Source of the DNA: Thalassolituus maritimus
GTDB taxonomy: Bacteria; Pseudomonadota; Gammaproteobacteria; Pseudomonadales; Oceanobacteraceae
Assembly: GCA_913019975.1 (NCBI GenBank)
Contig: CAJWBH010000003.1
Span: forward strand, 62,001-126,000
Length of the DNA: 64,000 bases
Direction of reading: 5' to 3'
The translations under genes and the position numbers were made by a program. The notes beneath the pieces were generated by a model that saw only the letters and a list, made by a program, of their open reading frames with translations, was not told the origin of the DNA and searched no databases. Position 1 is the stretch's first letter. Every line of letters begins with the position of its first letter. Below are positions 1 through 9,173 of this stretch, one piece after another.

Positions 1-936
1 CGCTAAGTGCACCAATATCAGGTTGCTGCCCGCATTGGTCACCGGAGTCTCAGTCTGATCAAGAAGGTTGATGGTAAGAAAACCCAGAAGGATGATCAGA
101 ATATAAAAAATACCGATCATACCCGTGGCGTAAAACACCGACATCCGCGCACGCCGTTCATCAGCAACAGAAAAGAAGCGACTCATTACATGAGGGAGCC
201 CGACTGGGCCAAGAATTAACGCAATCCCCAGGCTGAATAAGGCTAAAGGTGAGTCCTTACTCACTGCGCCACCGTTAATCACTGAGGTCGCTTTCCAGAC
301 ATCAATGCTGAATAACTCGGACAGACTGGAGCTTGCGCGATCAAAAGCCAGTGCCGTTATCACCAACATCAGAGTGATGACCAACCCCGCTTTTATCATC
401 TGCGCCCGGGAGGAAAATATCATGCGACCTGTTAAAGCCGTCACCAGAGCCAGCGCGGTCAATGCCGTCACTAACAACTCATAGCCGACATCGAAAATGT
501 AATTAAGTAGCCACGCCATCGCAATAAACTGAGCAGAGAGATAAATCACGACCACAGGGAAGTAACCCAATGTCGCGACAAGCACGACGCGACGATCAGA
601 AAACCTGTCTTTAAGCACATCAGCGAGCGTGAAGTGCCCTATTGTTCTCAGCTTATCTGCAAGCAAAATCAGAATAATCGGCCAACCAGAAAAAAATCCG
701 ACGGCATAGAGAAGTCCGCTGTAACCGGAAAACAGTATCAGACCAGTAATGCCCAGTAATGATGCTGCTGACAGATAATCTCCTGTAATAGCGAGTCCGT
801 TCCTCAGACCGCCATACTCGCGACCTGCGGCGTAGAATTCAGCGGCGGTGCGAATCCGATTAGCACTCCAGATCATCAGAATCATTAAAGGAAGTGCAGT
901 CAGGACAAAATACAGTGCCGTATTACTCATCAGCAT
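1..936 (-). CDS. actP: Sodium:solute symporter, ActP-like (3' part outside window)
   Basis: Inner-membrane sodium/solute symporter of the SSS (SLC5) family, most like acetate permease ActP. 312 codons are visible; the family is usually about 550-590 residues, so the C-terminal part lies beyond the window start. The N-terminal half has several hydrophobic helices and the family signatures GLAITGDYLSAAS and GLPHVMSRFFSV. The chosen ATG (936) shares one base with the TAA of the DUF485 gene (TAATG), which implies translational coupling; a second in-frame ATG lies two codons later. yjcH-actP pairs near acs are the classical acetate-uptake arrangement, and acs with its CrbS/CrbR regulators lies next door. 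Acetate as substrate is inferred from family and context; other short-chain carboxylates are possible. Confidence 0.85.
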   Translation of the reverse strand, partial: MLMSNTALYFVLTALPLMILMIWSANRIRTAAEFYAAGREYGGLRNGLAITGDYLSAASLLGITGLILFSGYSGLLYAVGFFSGWPIILILLADKLRTIGHFTLADVLKDRFSDRRVVLVATLGYFPVVVIYLSAQFIAMAWLLNYIFDVGYELLVTALTALALVTALTGRMIFSSRAQMIKAGLVITLMLVITALAFDRASSSLSELFSIDVWKATSVINGGAVSKDSPLALFSLGIALILGPVGLPHVMSRFFSVADERRARMSVFYATGMIGIFYILIILLGFLTINLLDQTETPVTNAGSNLILVHLA

Positions 937-1280
937 TAAACCTCGACGTCCTGCCTGATCCGTTCGAGCTCATCATCAAATACAGTGTTCATTTGTTTGA
1001 CGTAAACGCCAGTCACCAGGAACTGAAACAGGATAAGCATGATGGCTGCAGGAATGAGCCAAGGAGTCGGATTCTGTGCACTGACCGGCTGCAACAGTAC
1101 CTGAGGGAAAGAGACAAAGACAAAAAGAAAACTCAGGTAACAGGTAAGCAACACGACGGCGACACTTGCACGATACTGCCGGATACGGACCCGCAATCGC
1201 TGATACTCTGGATGTATCAGAAGCTTCGCACGATACTCTTTGGCGTTCGAGTTTTGACTGAAGTTGAGATGCGAGGGCAT
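936..1280 (-). CDS. yjcH: DUF485 (YjcH-like) small inner-membrane protein
   Basis: A 114-residue protein of the DUF485 family, which commonly precedes actP-type symporter genes; its molecular role is not established. Two hydrophobic helices are visible, about residues 38-60 and 72-95, the second running into the family signature GVYVKQMNTVFDDELERI. The N-terminus is polar and basic and the C-terminus acidic. It is the first gene of a two-gene unit with the symporter, overlapping it by one base. Upstream is a 173-bp region shared with the divergent sensor kinase gene crbS. A role as accessory or stability partner of the symporter is inferred from conserved pairing. Confidence 0.88.
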   Translation of the reverse strand: MPSHLNFSQNSNAKEYRAKLLIHPEYQRLRVRIRQYRASVAVVLLTCYLSFLFVFVSFPQVLLQPVSAQNPTPWLIPAAIMLILFQFLVTGVYVKQMNTVFDDELERIRQDVEV

Positions 1281-1453
1281 TGGCCGGTCCCGGGCAAATA
1301 CTGGACTATCAGTTTACCGCCTGAGCTGGCTTTTCTCTGCCCTACCATAGTAGAAGTGAAAAGCTCTATCATATCGCTGCGTTCTGGCCCAATAATTGAA
1401 GATGCATCTGATGAAAATAGTGTTAGGCTGAAAGAAAATAACCGGAAAAATGT
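1281..1453. promoter_or_regulatory. Divergent promoter region yjcH-actP / crbS, with CrbR-site candidate
   Basis: Intergenic region between two divergent acetate genes. It holds a short dyad CTAC-CATA-GTAG at 1342-1353, whose core ACCATAG (1344-1350) recurs upstream of the porin gene and, as ACCATCG, twice upstream of acs. I see no convincing sigma-70 promoter pair. CrbR, a LuxR-type regulator encoded nearby, is the obvious candidate ligand; this is inference. Confidence 0.4.
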
Positions 1454-4400
1454 ATGATTCCTGACTGGCATCTACTGCTTCTTTCACTAGCTTATATCGC
1501 CATTCTCTTCGCAGTTGCCTGGTACGGCGACAAGCGTGCGATTTCAGGTAACCCCGTCCATAACCGCCCACTGGTGTACAGCCTTTCACTCGCAGTCTAC
1601 TGCACGTCCTGGACGTTTTACGGTGCGGTCGGTCAGGCCGCCAGCAGTGGCTGGCTGTTTATGGCGATATATGTCGGCCCGATTATATTTCTGTTGCTGT
1701 TATGGCCACTCCTCGAACGCATTATCCGTATCACCAAAGAGAAGCGCCTGACGTCTATCGCCGATTTTATTGCCACCCGATATGGTAAAGACCATTCACT
1801 GGCCATTCTGGTCACAGTGGTTGCAGTTGTTGGGGTGATTCCGTATATCGCGCTGCAATTAAAAGCCATTTCGACGACCTACGAGTTACTGACCCAGCCG
1901 CTAGGGTTCAGCCACCCTATTCCCGAGCTTATATTTCAGGACACAGCCTTCTATATCACGCTCCTGATGGCGCTTTTCGTTGTCATGTTTGGCACCCGGG
2001 ATATTGATGCCAGCGAGCAACACCCCGGCATGATACTGGCTGTCGCATTTGAATCTGTCGTAAAGCTCGTCGCCATGGTGGCGGTTGGCCTTTGGGCGAT
2101 TTATTCACTCTACGATACTCCGGGCGATGTGGTACGTATTGCCCGTGAAACTGACCCCGACCATCCGTTATTTAACAGCAGTTTCATCTCTGTCTCCTTT
2201 ATGCTCCAGACCCTGCTCGCCGGCATAGCCATTCTTTGTTTACCACGACAGTTTCAGGTAGGAGTAATCGAGAATGAATCCACGCGCCACATCCAGTCGG
2301 CACGATGGATGTTTCCTCTCTACCTGGCACTCATGTTGTTATTTGTTGCGCCACTGGCACTCTCCGGCCATCTGTTTATGAAAGACCTTGGCTTCTCGCC
2401 CGACTCATACGTTGTCAGCCTGCCATTGACCATGGGGGCAGACGCTTTAGCCATGTTTGCCTTCATCGGTGGCGCTAGTGCTGCCACGGGTATGATCATT
2501 GTCGCAACCATTGCGGTCAGCACCATGATTTCAAATGAAGTCGTGCTGCCTGTTATTTTCCGCCGTCAGCAACGTGACGGACAGCAGCTGGAATCTGTTC
2601 AACAGCTGGTTCTGACAGTCCGTCGTCTTGTTATTGGTCTGCTTCTGTTGAGTTCATATGTCTTTTACCGCTTCGCCGGAGGGCTGGAGTCTCTGGCAGC
2701 GATCGGTCTTCTGTCGTTCGCTGCCATCGCTCAGTTCGCGCCCGCGCTGTTTGGCGGATTACTTTGGCAAGGCGGTAATCGTCAGGGGGCCATTGCGGGT
2801 ATTCTCGGTGGCATATTTATCTGGTTTCAGCAGCTGTTCTGGCCCGTTGTCAGCCAACAGCTGGGCGCAGACAGCGTCGATGTGCTCATACCATACGCCC
2901 TGCTAGGTTTCGATATGGACGATTTCAGCTTCGCTGTCATTGTCAGCCTGATGGTTAACATCACGCTATATATTGTATTTTCTGTGGTCTCTACAGCTCC
3001 TGTAAGAGAGCGTATGTTGGCGAACGAGTTCACCAGTATGCGTGCAGCACCAGAGCGACGCCCGAAAAGCAGCCTGGACTGCAAAGTCGACGATGTCAGG
3101 GTCGTTCTGGAACGTATTCTTGGTCAGGAAAAATCTGATAGCTTCTTCCACGTTTATCAGGGAACGCACGGCCTTCAGTACGACAATGCCGCCGCTTCAA
3201 ATGAACTCTTACATGATGCTGAAGAGCTGCTCGGCTCTGTCGTAGGGTCATCTTCTGCACGATTGATTTTTTCTACTTTATTGGGCGGCGAGCAGATCCA
3301 GCTCAAGGATCTTACTCTTCTCGCCAGCGAAGCATCTAACGCCTATGCTTTGAGTCGGGAACAACTCCAGGCAGCGCTGGAAAATATTCGACAAGGTGTC
3401 AGCGTTATTGACCGCGACCTCAAGCTCGTCGCCTGGAATAACCGCTACTCAGAATTATTCGAATACCCCAGTGGGTTTATACATGTGGGTAAACCGATTG
3501 AAGAAGTCATCGCCTACAACGCCATGCGTGGTTTCTGTGGCCAGGGCGAAGTCGAAGACCAGGTCCAGCGACGTATGCAGTTCCTGAAAACCGGTTCGGC
3601 GCACGAATTCGAGCGACAGCTCCCCAACGGCGTCGTCGTGTCCATGCAGGGACACCCGATGCCCGACGGCGGTTTTGTAACCAGTTTCACGGATATTACC
3701 GTTCACAGGCAGGCAGAACGTGCATTAAAAGAAGCGAACATCAGCCTCGAACGCCGCGTTGAAAAACGCTCCGAAGAATTGGATGAACTGGCCGCACAGC
3801 TTATCGAAGCCAACCAGAGTAAAACCCGGTTCCTGGCTGCCACAGGCCATGACCTGATGCAGCCTCTGAATGCCGCTAAGCTGTTTGCATCGACTCTGGC
3901 GCAACAGTCCCTGTCCGAAAAACAAAGTGAGTTGCTGGAGCATCTGGAGGGCTCACTGCAATCGGCAGAGGAAGTACTTTCGCACCTTGTTGAAATATCT
4001 AAGCTCGACTCCGGCAACATGGAACCTAAGCCCATACCCCTGTCGCTGGAGCGAATCCTTAAACCTCTTCGGGATGAATTTGGTGCCTTGGCCGAACAGC
4101 GCGGTATCAACTTTAAGGTCAGGCACACCAGCGCCTGGGTTATCAGTGACGCTCACTGGCTACGACGCATCATCCAGAACTTTATCAGTAATGCTGTGCG
4201 CTACACCGAAAAAGGCGGCATTCTGGTCGGCTGTCGTCATCGTGGCGACAATCTCAGGCTTGAGGTATGGGATACAGGTCCCGGCATACCGGATGATAAA
4301 ATTGAGGAGATTTTTCGCGAGTTCCGCCGTCTCAATAACACACGGCAAGACAGTAAGGGGCTGGGGCTCGGGCTTGCGATTGTTGAGCGTATGGCAAAGC

Positions 4401-4894
4401 GGATGGATCATCCGATTCAGGTAACATCTAAGCCAGGAGCAGGAACCTGTTTCGCTATTACTCTGCCCTTAACCGCAGCTCAGGCTGAAGAGGCGGTAGC
4501 AGTTCATACCACGCCGCAGGCTGCCAGCTTCGCGCATCTGAAGGCCTTCTGCATCGATAATGATCCGGAAGTCCTGGAAGGCATGAAAGCTCTGCTCTCA
4601 AGCTGGGGCTGCGACATTTTCGCAGCCCAGAATGAAATTGATGCGGAAGATATCCCATTTAAACCCGACATCATGCTGGCTGATTTTCAACTGGACGGCG
4701 ATGTTACGGGGCTGGATGTGATGTCGCGACTGCGGGAAAAGTTTGGTGATATTGAAATTCCGGGCATTCTGATTACTGCAGACCCGCGCACACAAGTGGC
4801 TGAAAAAGCGAAACAGGATGGTTATCAATTCCTCGGTAAGCCTGTAAGACCGGCATCCCTCAGGGCATTGATGCGCCGCATTGCCAAACACTGA
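1454..4894 (+). CDS. crbS: Symporter-fused hybrid sensor histidine kinase CrbS (acetate switch)
   Basis: A 1146-residue membrane sensor kinase. In order: an SSS/SLC5 transporter-like domain (about 1-510, multiple helices), a linker where STAC domains usually lie, PAS (about 641-755), a short coiled coil, HisKA with H-box around His799 (GHDLMQPL), HATPase with DTGPGIP and GLGLGLAI, and a C-terminal receiver with Asp1077. This is the architecture of CrbS/MxtR, which with CrbR/ErdR activates acs and allows growth on acetate in Vibrio and Pseudomonas. The neighbours fit exactly: crbR and acs follow on the opposite strand and an actP-like symporter lies upstream. The ATG at 1454 begins a hydrophobic first helix. 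Whether the SSS domain transports a ligand or only senses one cannot be told from sequence. Confidence 0.9.
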   Translation: MIPDWHLLLLSLAYIAILFAVAWYGDKRAISGNPVHNRPLVYSLSLAVYCTSWTFYGAVGQAASSGWLFMAIYVGPIIFLLLLWPLLERIIRITKEKRLTSIADFIATRYGKDHSLAILVTVVAVVGVIPYIALQLKAISTTYELLTQPLGFSHPIPELIFQDTAFYITLLMALFVVMFGTRDIDASEQHPGMILAVAFESVVKLVAMVAVGLWAIYSLYDTPGDVVRIARETDPDHPLFNSSFISVSFMLQTLLAGIAILCLPRQFQVGVIENESTRHIQSARWMFPLYLALMLLFVAPLALSGHLFMKDLGFSPDSYVVSLPLTMGADALAMFAFIGGASAATGMIIVATIAVSTMISNEVVLPVIFRRQQRDGQQLESVQQLVLTVRRLVIGLLLLSSYVFYRFAGGLESLAAIGLLSFAAIAQFAPALFGGLLWQGGNRQGAIAGILGGIFIWFQQLFWPVVSQQLGADSVDVLIPYALLGFDMDDFSFAVIVSLMVNITLYIVFSVVSTAPVRERMLANEFTSMRAAPERRPKSSLDCKVDDVRVVLERILGQEKSDSFFHVYQGTHGLQYDNAAASNELLHDAEELLGSVVGSSSARLIFSTLLGGEQIQLKDLTLLASEASNAYALSREQLQAALENIRQGVSVIDRDLKLVAWNNRYSELFEYPSGFIHVGKPIEEVIAYNAMRGFCGQGEVEDQVQRRMQFLKTGSAHEFERQLPNGVVVSMQGHPMPDGGFVTSFTDITVHRQAERALKEANISLERRVEKRSEELDELAAQLIEANQSKTRFLAATGHDLMQPLNAAKLFASTLAQQSLSEKQSELLEHLEGSLQSAEEVLSHLVEISKLDSGNMEPKPIPLSLERILKPLRDEFGALAEQRGINFKVRHTSAWVISDAHWLRRIIQNFISNAVRYTEKGGILVGCRHRGDNLRLEVWDTGPGIPDDKIEEIFREFRRLNNTRQDSKGLGLGLAIVERMAKRMDHPIQVTSKPGAGTCFAITLPLTAAQAEEAVAVHTTPQAASFAHLKAFCIDNDPEVLEGMKALLSSWGCDIFAAQNEIDAEDIPFKPDIMLADFQLDGDVTGLDVMSRLREKFGDIEIPGILITADPRTQVAEKAKQDGYQFLGKPVRPASLRALMRRIAKH

Positions 4895-4917
4895 TACGGC
4901 AGACAGACATAGAGGCC

Positions 4918-5601
4918 TTACTCGGCCTCACCAACCGGATCTGATGCCAGGTCATTACGTTCTATGTCGAGCGTCTGTACAGCAATCACCGCCTGAGTCC
5001 GGGTGCGTACGCCCAGCTTGCGAAATATTGCCGTGACGTGCGCCTTAATCGTCGCTTCACTGACTTCCAGGTCATAGGCGATCTGCTTATTCAACATACC
5101 TTCCGACATCATTGTCAGCACCCTGAACTGCTGGGGCGTCAGGCTTGCCAGTTTTTGCGCCAGATCCATAGATACTGTGTCTGGTGCATGCTGATGCTGC
5201 CGGGCTTGCTTGGGTAGATAAATATCCCCTTTGAGCACCTCACCTATAGCAGCAGAGATCTCTTCCAGCGACGAAGACTTAGCGATGTACCCCGATGCTT
5301 CGTGATCAATCGCCTGACACATAACGGCAGGGTCTTCACAGGCAGACACAACCATCACCGGTATCTCAGGGTAATGAGAACGAAGGAATACCAGACCCGA
5401 ATAACCGTGCGCCCCAGGCATATTGAGGTCCAGAAGAATCAGGTCTGTATCTGCATGGCCTTCAACCACGGTCTGAAGCTCCGGCAAGGACTCAGCCTGA
5501 ACGATCTCAGCATCTGGTGCTATCTGGCTGACAGCCTGCTGTAACGCAGTACGGAACAGAGGATGATCATCTGCAACAATGATCTTTTGCGCTAGTTGCA
5601 T
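4918..5601 (-). CDS. crbR: LuxR/NarL-family response regulator CrbR (acetate switch)
   Basis: A 227-residue two-domain response regulator: receiver (residues 5-120, acidic pair DD, phospho-acceptor Asp58 in LLLDLNMPG, conserved Lys in YIAKSSS) and C-terminal LuxR-type helix-turn-helix (LTPQQFRVLTMMSEG, then KQIAYDLEVSEATIKAH). It is the cognate partner expected for CrbS, encoded convergently with a 23-bp gap, and the expected activator of acs. I place the start at ATG 5601, preceded by GGAG eight bases upstream; an in-frame TTG at 5616 has no comparable ribosome-binding site. It lies downstream of acs on the same strand, with an apparent terminator hairpin between. Confidence 0.9.
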   Translation of the reverse strand: MQLAQKIIVADDHPLFRTALQQAVSQIAPDAEIVQAESLPELQTVVEGHADTDLILLDLNMPGAHGYSGLVFLRSHYPEIPVMVVSACEDPAVMCQAIDHEASGYIAKSSSLEEISAAIGEVLKGDIYLPKQARQHQHAPDTVSMDLAQKLASLTPQQFRVLTMMSEGMLNKQIAYDLEVSEATIKAHVTAIFRKLGVRTRTQAVIAVQTLDIERNDLASDPVGEAE

Positions 5602-5646
5602 AGCTAACTCCGGCAAAGATTTATTTTTATTATGGGCCAGATACAG

Positions 5647-5668
5647 AAAACCGGACAGTTTGTCCGGT
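5647..5668 (-). terminator. Probable terminator of acs
   Basis: Perfect 8-bp inverted repeat ACCGGACA/TGTCCGGT with a three-base loop (5650-5668), followed on the minus strand by TTTTC. It lies between the acs stop and crbR, so crbR may have its own transcript or depend on read-through. Confidence 0.6.
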
Positions 5669-5686
5669 ATTCCTTTCAGGCCGACC

Positions 5687-7651
5687 TCAGCGATTTAACC
5701 GCTGATCAATCAAAGTATCAACCACCGTTGGATCAGCGAGTGTGGAAGTGTCCCCCAAGGCATCATGCTCGTTGGCGGCGATCTTGCGAAGAATCCGGCG
5801 CATGATCTTACCTGAGCGAGTCTTAGGCAGCCCCGGCGTGATCTGAATTAAATCAGGGGTCGCCACCGGCCCGATCTCTGATCGCACCCAGTCACGCAGC
5901 TCTTTTGCCAGCTCGTCTGAGGCTTCTTCGCCCGCATTTAACGTTACGTAAACGTAGATGCCCTGCCCTTTAATGTCGTGCGGATAACCCACAACCGCAG
6001 CCTCTGCGACCTTGCTGTGAGCAACCATCGCACTTTCAATTTCTGCGGTGCCCATGCGGTGTCCGGATACATTGAGAACATCATCGACCCGTCCAGTAAT
6101 CCAGTAGTAACCATCGGCATCGCGACGTGCGCCATCACCGGTGAAATACATACCGCGGAAAGTAGAGAAGTATGTCTGCACGAAGCGCTCATGATCACCA
6201 TAAACACTGCGTGACTGGCCCGGCCAGCTATCAACCATCACCAGATTACCGTCGGTAGCACCTTCGAGAATCATACCCGAGTTGTCCACCAGCGCTGGTT
6301 GAACCCCAAAGAACGGACGGGTTGCCGAGCCCGGCTTCATATCGGTCGCACCCGGTAATGGCGTGATCATGATGCCGCCAGTTTCCGTCTGCCACCAGGT
6401 ATCAACAATTGGGCAACGCTCGTCACCAATGGTTTTGTAGTACCACTCCCAGGCTTCAGGGTTGATCGGCTCACCGACCGAACCAAGCAGACGCAGAGAA
6501 GACCGGCTGGTACCCTCTACTGGAGCTGTACCTTCAGCCATCAGCGAACGAATCGCTGTCGGAGCGGTATAAAGAATATTGACCTTATGCTTATCAACGA
6601 TCTGCGACATACGTGCGCTGGTCGGATAATTCGGTACACTCTCCATCATTACGGTGATACCACCGTTAGCGAGCGGACCATACAGCAGGTACGTATGCCC
6701 GGTAATCCAGCCTACGTCTGCAGTACACCAGTACACATCACCATCGTGATAATCAAATACATACTCGTGCGTAATTGACGCCCAGACCATGTAACCGCCT
6801 GTAGTGTGCAGTACTCCCTTCGGCTTACCGGTCGAGCCCGAGGTATAGAGAATAAATAACGGATCTTCTGCACCCATCTCTTCAGCTGGGCAATTTGGAG
6901 AGGCAATCTTAACCAGATCTTCGTACCAGACATCGCGCGCATCATGCCATGCAATGTCACCTCCGGTCCGCTTAACAACAATGACCTTTTCCAGTGAACG
7001 AATGCTTGGGTGAGTTAAGGCTTCGTCTACGTTAGCTTTCAGAGCAACGGCCCGGCCAGCGCGGACACCTTCGTCTGCGGTGATCACGATTTTGGCATTA
7101 CTGTCTTCAATACGCCCTGCCAGTGCATCCGGCGAAAAACCGCCAAAGACGACCGAATGAATGGCGCCGATACGGGCACACGCCAACATGGCGACGGCCG
7201 CTTCGGGAATCATCGGCATGTAGATGCATACGACGTCACCTTTGCGCACACCCTGACTTCTCAGTGCGTTACCGAAACGGGATACTTCGTCATGCAGTTC
7301 GCGATAGGTAATAGTGCGATCTTCTTCTGGGTTGTCGCCTTCCCAGATAATAGCGGTCTGGTCTCCACGGGTTTCCAGGTGGCGATCCAGGCAGTTGGCA
7401 GCCGCGTTGAGTGTACCGTCCTCAAACCAGCGGATATCCACGTTGTGATCATCAAACGATACGTTGCGGACTTTACTGAAAGGTTTGATCCAGTCGATAC
7501 GGTCGTTAGCCTGATCGCGCCAGAAGCCCTCTGGGTTCACCACTGACTGCTGGTACATTTCCAGGTACTTTTCATTGTTGATCCAGGCGCTGTCGGCGTA
7601 TTCTGGTTTCACGCTGTAAATCTTTTCATTCGCCTTTGGCTGATCACTCAT
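5687..7651 (-). CDS. acs: Acetyl-CoA synthetase
   Basis: AMP-forming acetate:CoA ligase, 654 residues, close to the usual 650. It activates acetate with ATP and CoA to acetyl-CoA through acetyl-AMP and serves high-affinity acetate scavenging. Visible signatures: P-loop [38 protein letters not shown], and the C-terminal [11 protein letters not shown] whose Lys615 is the conserved adenylation lysine controlled by reversible acetylation in this family. The ATG has GGAG about eight bases upstream. The 358-bp upstream region contains two ACCATCG heptamers spaced 11 bp apart in acs orientation, a plausible CrbR target. Neighbours crbR, crbS and actP-like genes agree with an acetate-switch locus. 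Confidence 0.97.
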   Translation of the reverse strand: MSDQPKANEKIYSVKPEYADSAWINNEKYLEMYQQSVVNPEGFWRDQANDRIDWIKPFSKVRNVSFDDHNVDIRWFEDGTLNAAANCLDRHLETRGDQTAIIWEGDNPEEDRTITYRELHDEVSRFGNALRSQGVRKGDVVCIYMPMIPEAAVAMLACARIGAIHSVVFGGFSPDALAGRIEDSNAKIVITADEGVRAGRAVALKANVDEALTHPSIRSLEKVIVVKRTGGDIAWHDARDVWYEDLVKIASPNCPAEEMGAEDPLFILYTSGSTGKPKGVLHTTGGYMVWASITHEYVFDYHDGDVYWCTADVGWITGHTYLLYGPLANGGITVMMESVPNYPTSARMSQIVDKHKVNILYTAPTAIRSLMAEGTAPVEGTSRSSLRLLGSVGEPINPEAWEWYYKTIGDERCPIVDTWWQTETGGIMITPLPGATDMKPGSATRPFFGVQPALVDNSGMILEGATDGNLVMVDSWPGQSRSVYGDHERFVQTYFSTFRGMYFTGDGARRDADGYYWITGRVDDVLNVSGHRMGTAEIESAMVAHSKVAEAAVVGYPHDIKGQGIYVYVTLNAGEEASDELAKELRDWVRSEIGPVATPDLIQITPGLPKTRSGKIMRRILRKIAANEHDALGDTSTLADPTVVDTLIDQRLNR

Positions 7652-7736
7652 TATTATTTCTCCTGTGAAAACACGGCCCTGTCACGGCTTCCGATTGGTT
7701 TCAGTGTCTGCAATCCTGCGCCACACCTGAATTAGA

Positions 7737-7754
7737 CGATGGTCTAGCGATGGT
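7737..7754 (-). promoter_or_regulatory. Tandem ACCATCG heptamers upstream of acs (candidate CrbR site)
   Basis: Read in acs orientation, ACCATCG occurs twice with an 11-bp centre-to-centre spacing, about 86-103 bp upstream of the acs ATG. Direct repeats one helical turn apart are typical for LuxR/NarL-type response regulators. The related ACCATAG occurs before yjcH-actP and before the porin. No binding data are known to me. Confidence 0.4.
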
Positions 7755-7952
7755 TTGCCCGGATAATCAACTGCCCGCCCCGTTCTGAGACTTCAGGTCT
7801 TCATTTCTACTTACTCACAGACTAGTCAGTTAAGTCACAAGAGACAACAAAAGCACCCATTCCCCAAAGCAGTTCTCTCTTTCAGGCCAGACTTGCTGGT
7901 GACCGTATATATGCCTTCGACTTAAGTGGCTTCGACTATTGGCTAATTCCGC

Positions 7953-7975
7953 TGCACAGATTTTGTGCACCATAG
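7953..7975 (+). promoter_or_regulatory. Dyad TGCACA-N5-TGTGCA joined to ACCATAG before the porin gene
   Basis: A perfect 6+6 inverted repeat lies 41 bases upstream of the porin ATG and abuts the heptamer shared with the other acetate promoters. It could be an operator or a 5' leader stem. A GTG inside it (7965) opens an in-frame extension of the porin, but the ribosome-binding site favours the later ATG. Confidence 0.3.
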
Positions 7976-8009
7976 TGAAATTGCTCAAACAATAATCAGG
8001 AGAGTAAGC

Positions 8010-9122
8010 ATGCGCAAAACACCCTTAATTCTGATGGCCGCAGCACTACCCATGGCTGTGAATGCTGCTAACACCGAGTTCAGCTTCGGCGGTTTCATTA
8101 AAATGGATGCCATGCTGAGTTCATATTCCGATGGCAACGTGAATGACGGACTGGGCAGGGAATTTTATGTTCCGTCTACCATCCAGCCTGGAGTCGAGCC
8201 AGACACGACAGAGCTTGATCTGACAGCCCGAACGTCGCGTTTCAACTTCAAAACTGTCACGGACGTCGGCAACGACAAATCCGTCACGACATTTATCGAG
8301 CTGGATTTTGAAGGTGCGGGCGGTAACGAGGTCGTTTCGAATTCCTACGGTCCACGCCTGCGCCATGCCTTTATCAAATACGACGGCTTACTCGTCGGTC
8401 AAACCTGGTCAAACTTTATGAATGTGGGCGCTCTCCCTGAGTCTGCTGACTTTATTGGCCCAAGTGAATCCACCGTATTTATCCGCCAATCTCAGGTGCG
8501 CTATACCATGGGCGACCTCGCGATTGCTCTGGAAAACCCGCAGACAACCGGTGCCGGCGATAGCGGTGACAACGGCATGATTCCGGATATCACTGCCAGC
8601 TACAAAATCAAAGCGGGCAACGCTGATCTCGTAGCTGCTGCTCTGGTGCGTCAACTAACCTACGACGGTGCTCTTGAAGACGACGACACCACAACTATCG
8701 GTTATGGCGTCAATCTGTCCGGTAAAGTAATGATCGGTAAAGACGATCTGAAATTCAGCGCAACCGCTGGTAGCGGTGTTGGCCGTTACGTTGGCTTGGG
8801 TGCCGTCGCGGATGCCTCTCTGGTAGGCGACGACCTCGAAGCCAGTGAAACAACCGCTGCATTTATTTCCTACCGTCACCACTGGAACAGCGAATGGCGC
8901 TCAAGTCTGATCTACGGCATGCTGTCCGCAGACTATGATGATGATGCAACCTTTACCAGTGCTCCTGTTACAGACGCATCCAGTGTACGCGTAAATGTCA
9001 TGCGCTCCCCCGTTGCGAAACTGACCTACGGCGCGGAATTCAGTACAGCCACCGTAGAACGTGAAGGTGGCGACGAAGCCAGTATGAACCGTCTTTACTT
9101 TACCACTAAATACGCCTTCTGA
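8010..9122 (+). CDS. DcaP-like trimeric outer-membrane porin
   Basis: A 370-residue protein with a signal peptide (cleavage likely after MAVNA, residue 19) and a mature start FSFGGFIKMDAM typical of DcaP-type porins, which take up carboxylates across the outer membrane. Further signatures are FYVPSTIQP, FNFKTVTDVG, RLRHAFIKYDGLLVGQTWSNFM and FIGPSESTVFIRQSQVRYT. The chain ends in aromatic TTKYAF, a normal barrel C-terminus. The ATG at 8010 has AGGAGAG just upstream, whereas an in-frame GTG at 7965 has none. It is divergent from acs, and a shared promoter motif suggests it may supply acetate or other short acids to the same pathway. The substrate is inferred. Confidence 0.85.
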   Translation: MRKTPLILMAAALPMAVNAANTEFSFGGFIKMDAMLSSYSDGNVNDGLGREFYVPSTIQPGVEPDTTELDLTARTSRFNFKTVTDVGNDKSVTTFIELDFEGAGGNEVVSNSYGPRLRHAFIKYDGLLVGQTWSNFMNVGALPESADFIGPSESTVFIRQSQVRYTMGDLAIALENPQTTGAGDSGDNGMIPDITASYKIKAGNADLVAAALVRQLTYDGALEDDDTTTIGYGVNLSGKVMIGKDDLKFSATAGSGVGRYVGLGAVADASLVGDDLEASETTAAFISYRHHWNSEWRSSLIYGMLSADYDDDATFTSAPVTDASSVRVNVMRSPVAKLTYGAEFSTATVEREGGDEASMNRLYFTTKYAF

Positions 9123-9147
9123 TTCGTCGGAATACCCCAGAAAAACG

Positions 9148-9173
9148 AAAGCCCGGCAAGTGCCGGGCTTTTT
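9148..9173 (+). terminator. Rho-independent terminator after the porin gene
   Basis: GC-rich stem GCCCGGCA/TGCCGGGC followed by TTTTT and preceded by AAA, 26 bases after the stop codon. Confidence 0.85.

Larger units (their letters stand above)
7652..8009. promoter_or_regulatory. Divergent acs / porin regulatory region
   Basis: 358 bp without a gene. It contains a tandem heptamer CGATGGT-N4-CGATGGT at 7737-7754 overlapping a dyad TAGAC-N4-GTCTA (7733-7746), then nearer the porin a dyad TGCACA-N5-TGTGCA (7953-7969) that runs into ACCATAG (7969-7975). I found no clear CRP site (TGTGA-N6-TCACA) and no sigma-54 promoter. Confidence 0.5.

Noticed and set aside
7-219. Plus-strand reading frame of 70 codons at the window start
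   Set aside because: It is the shadow of the minus-strand ActP-like symporter, whose frame stays open through the window edge with clear family motifs.
7652-8009. CRP or sigma-54 control of acs
   Set aside because: No TGTGA-N6-TCACA site; a GG...GC-like pair at 7941 has the wrong spacing.
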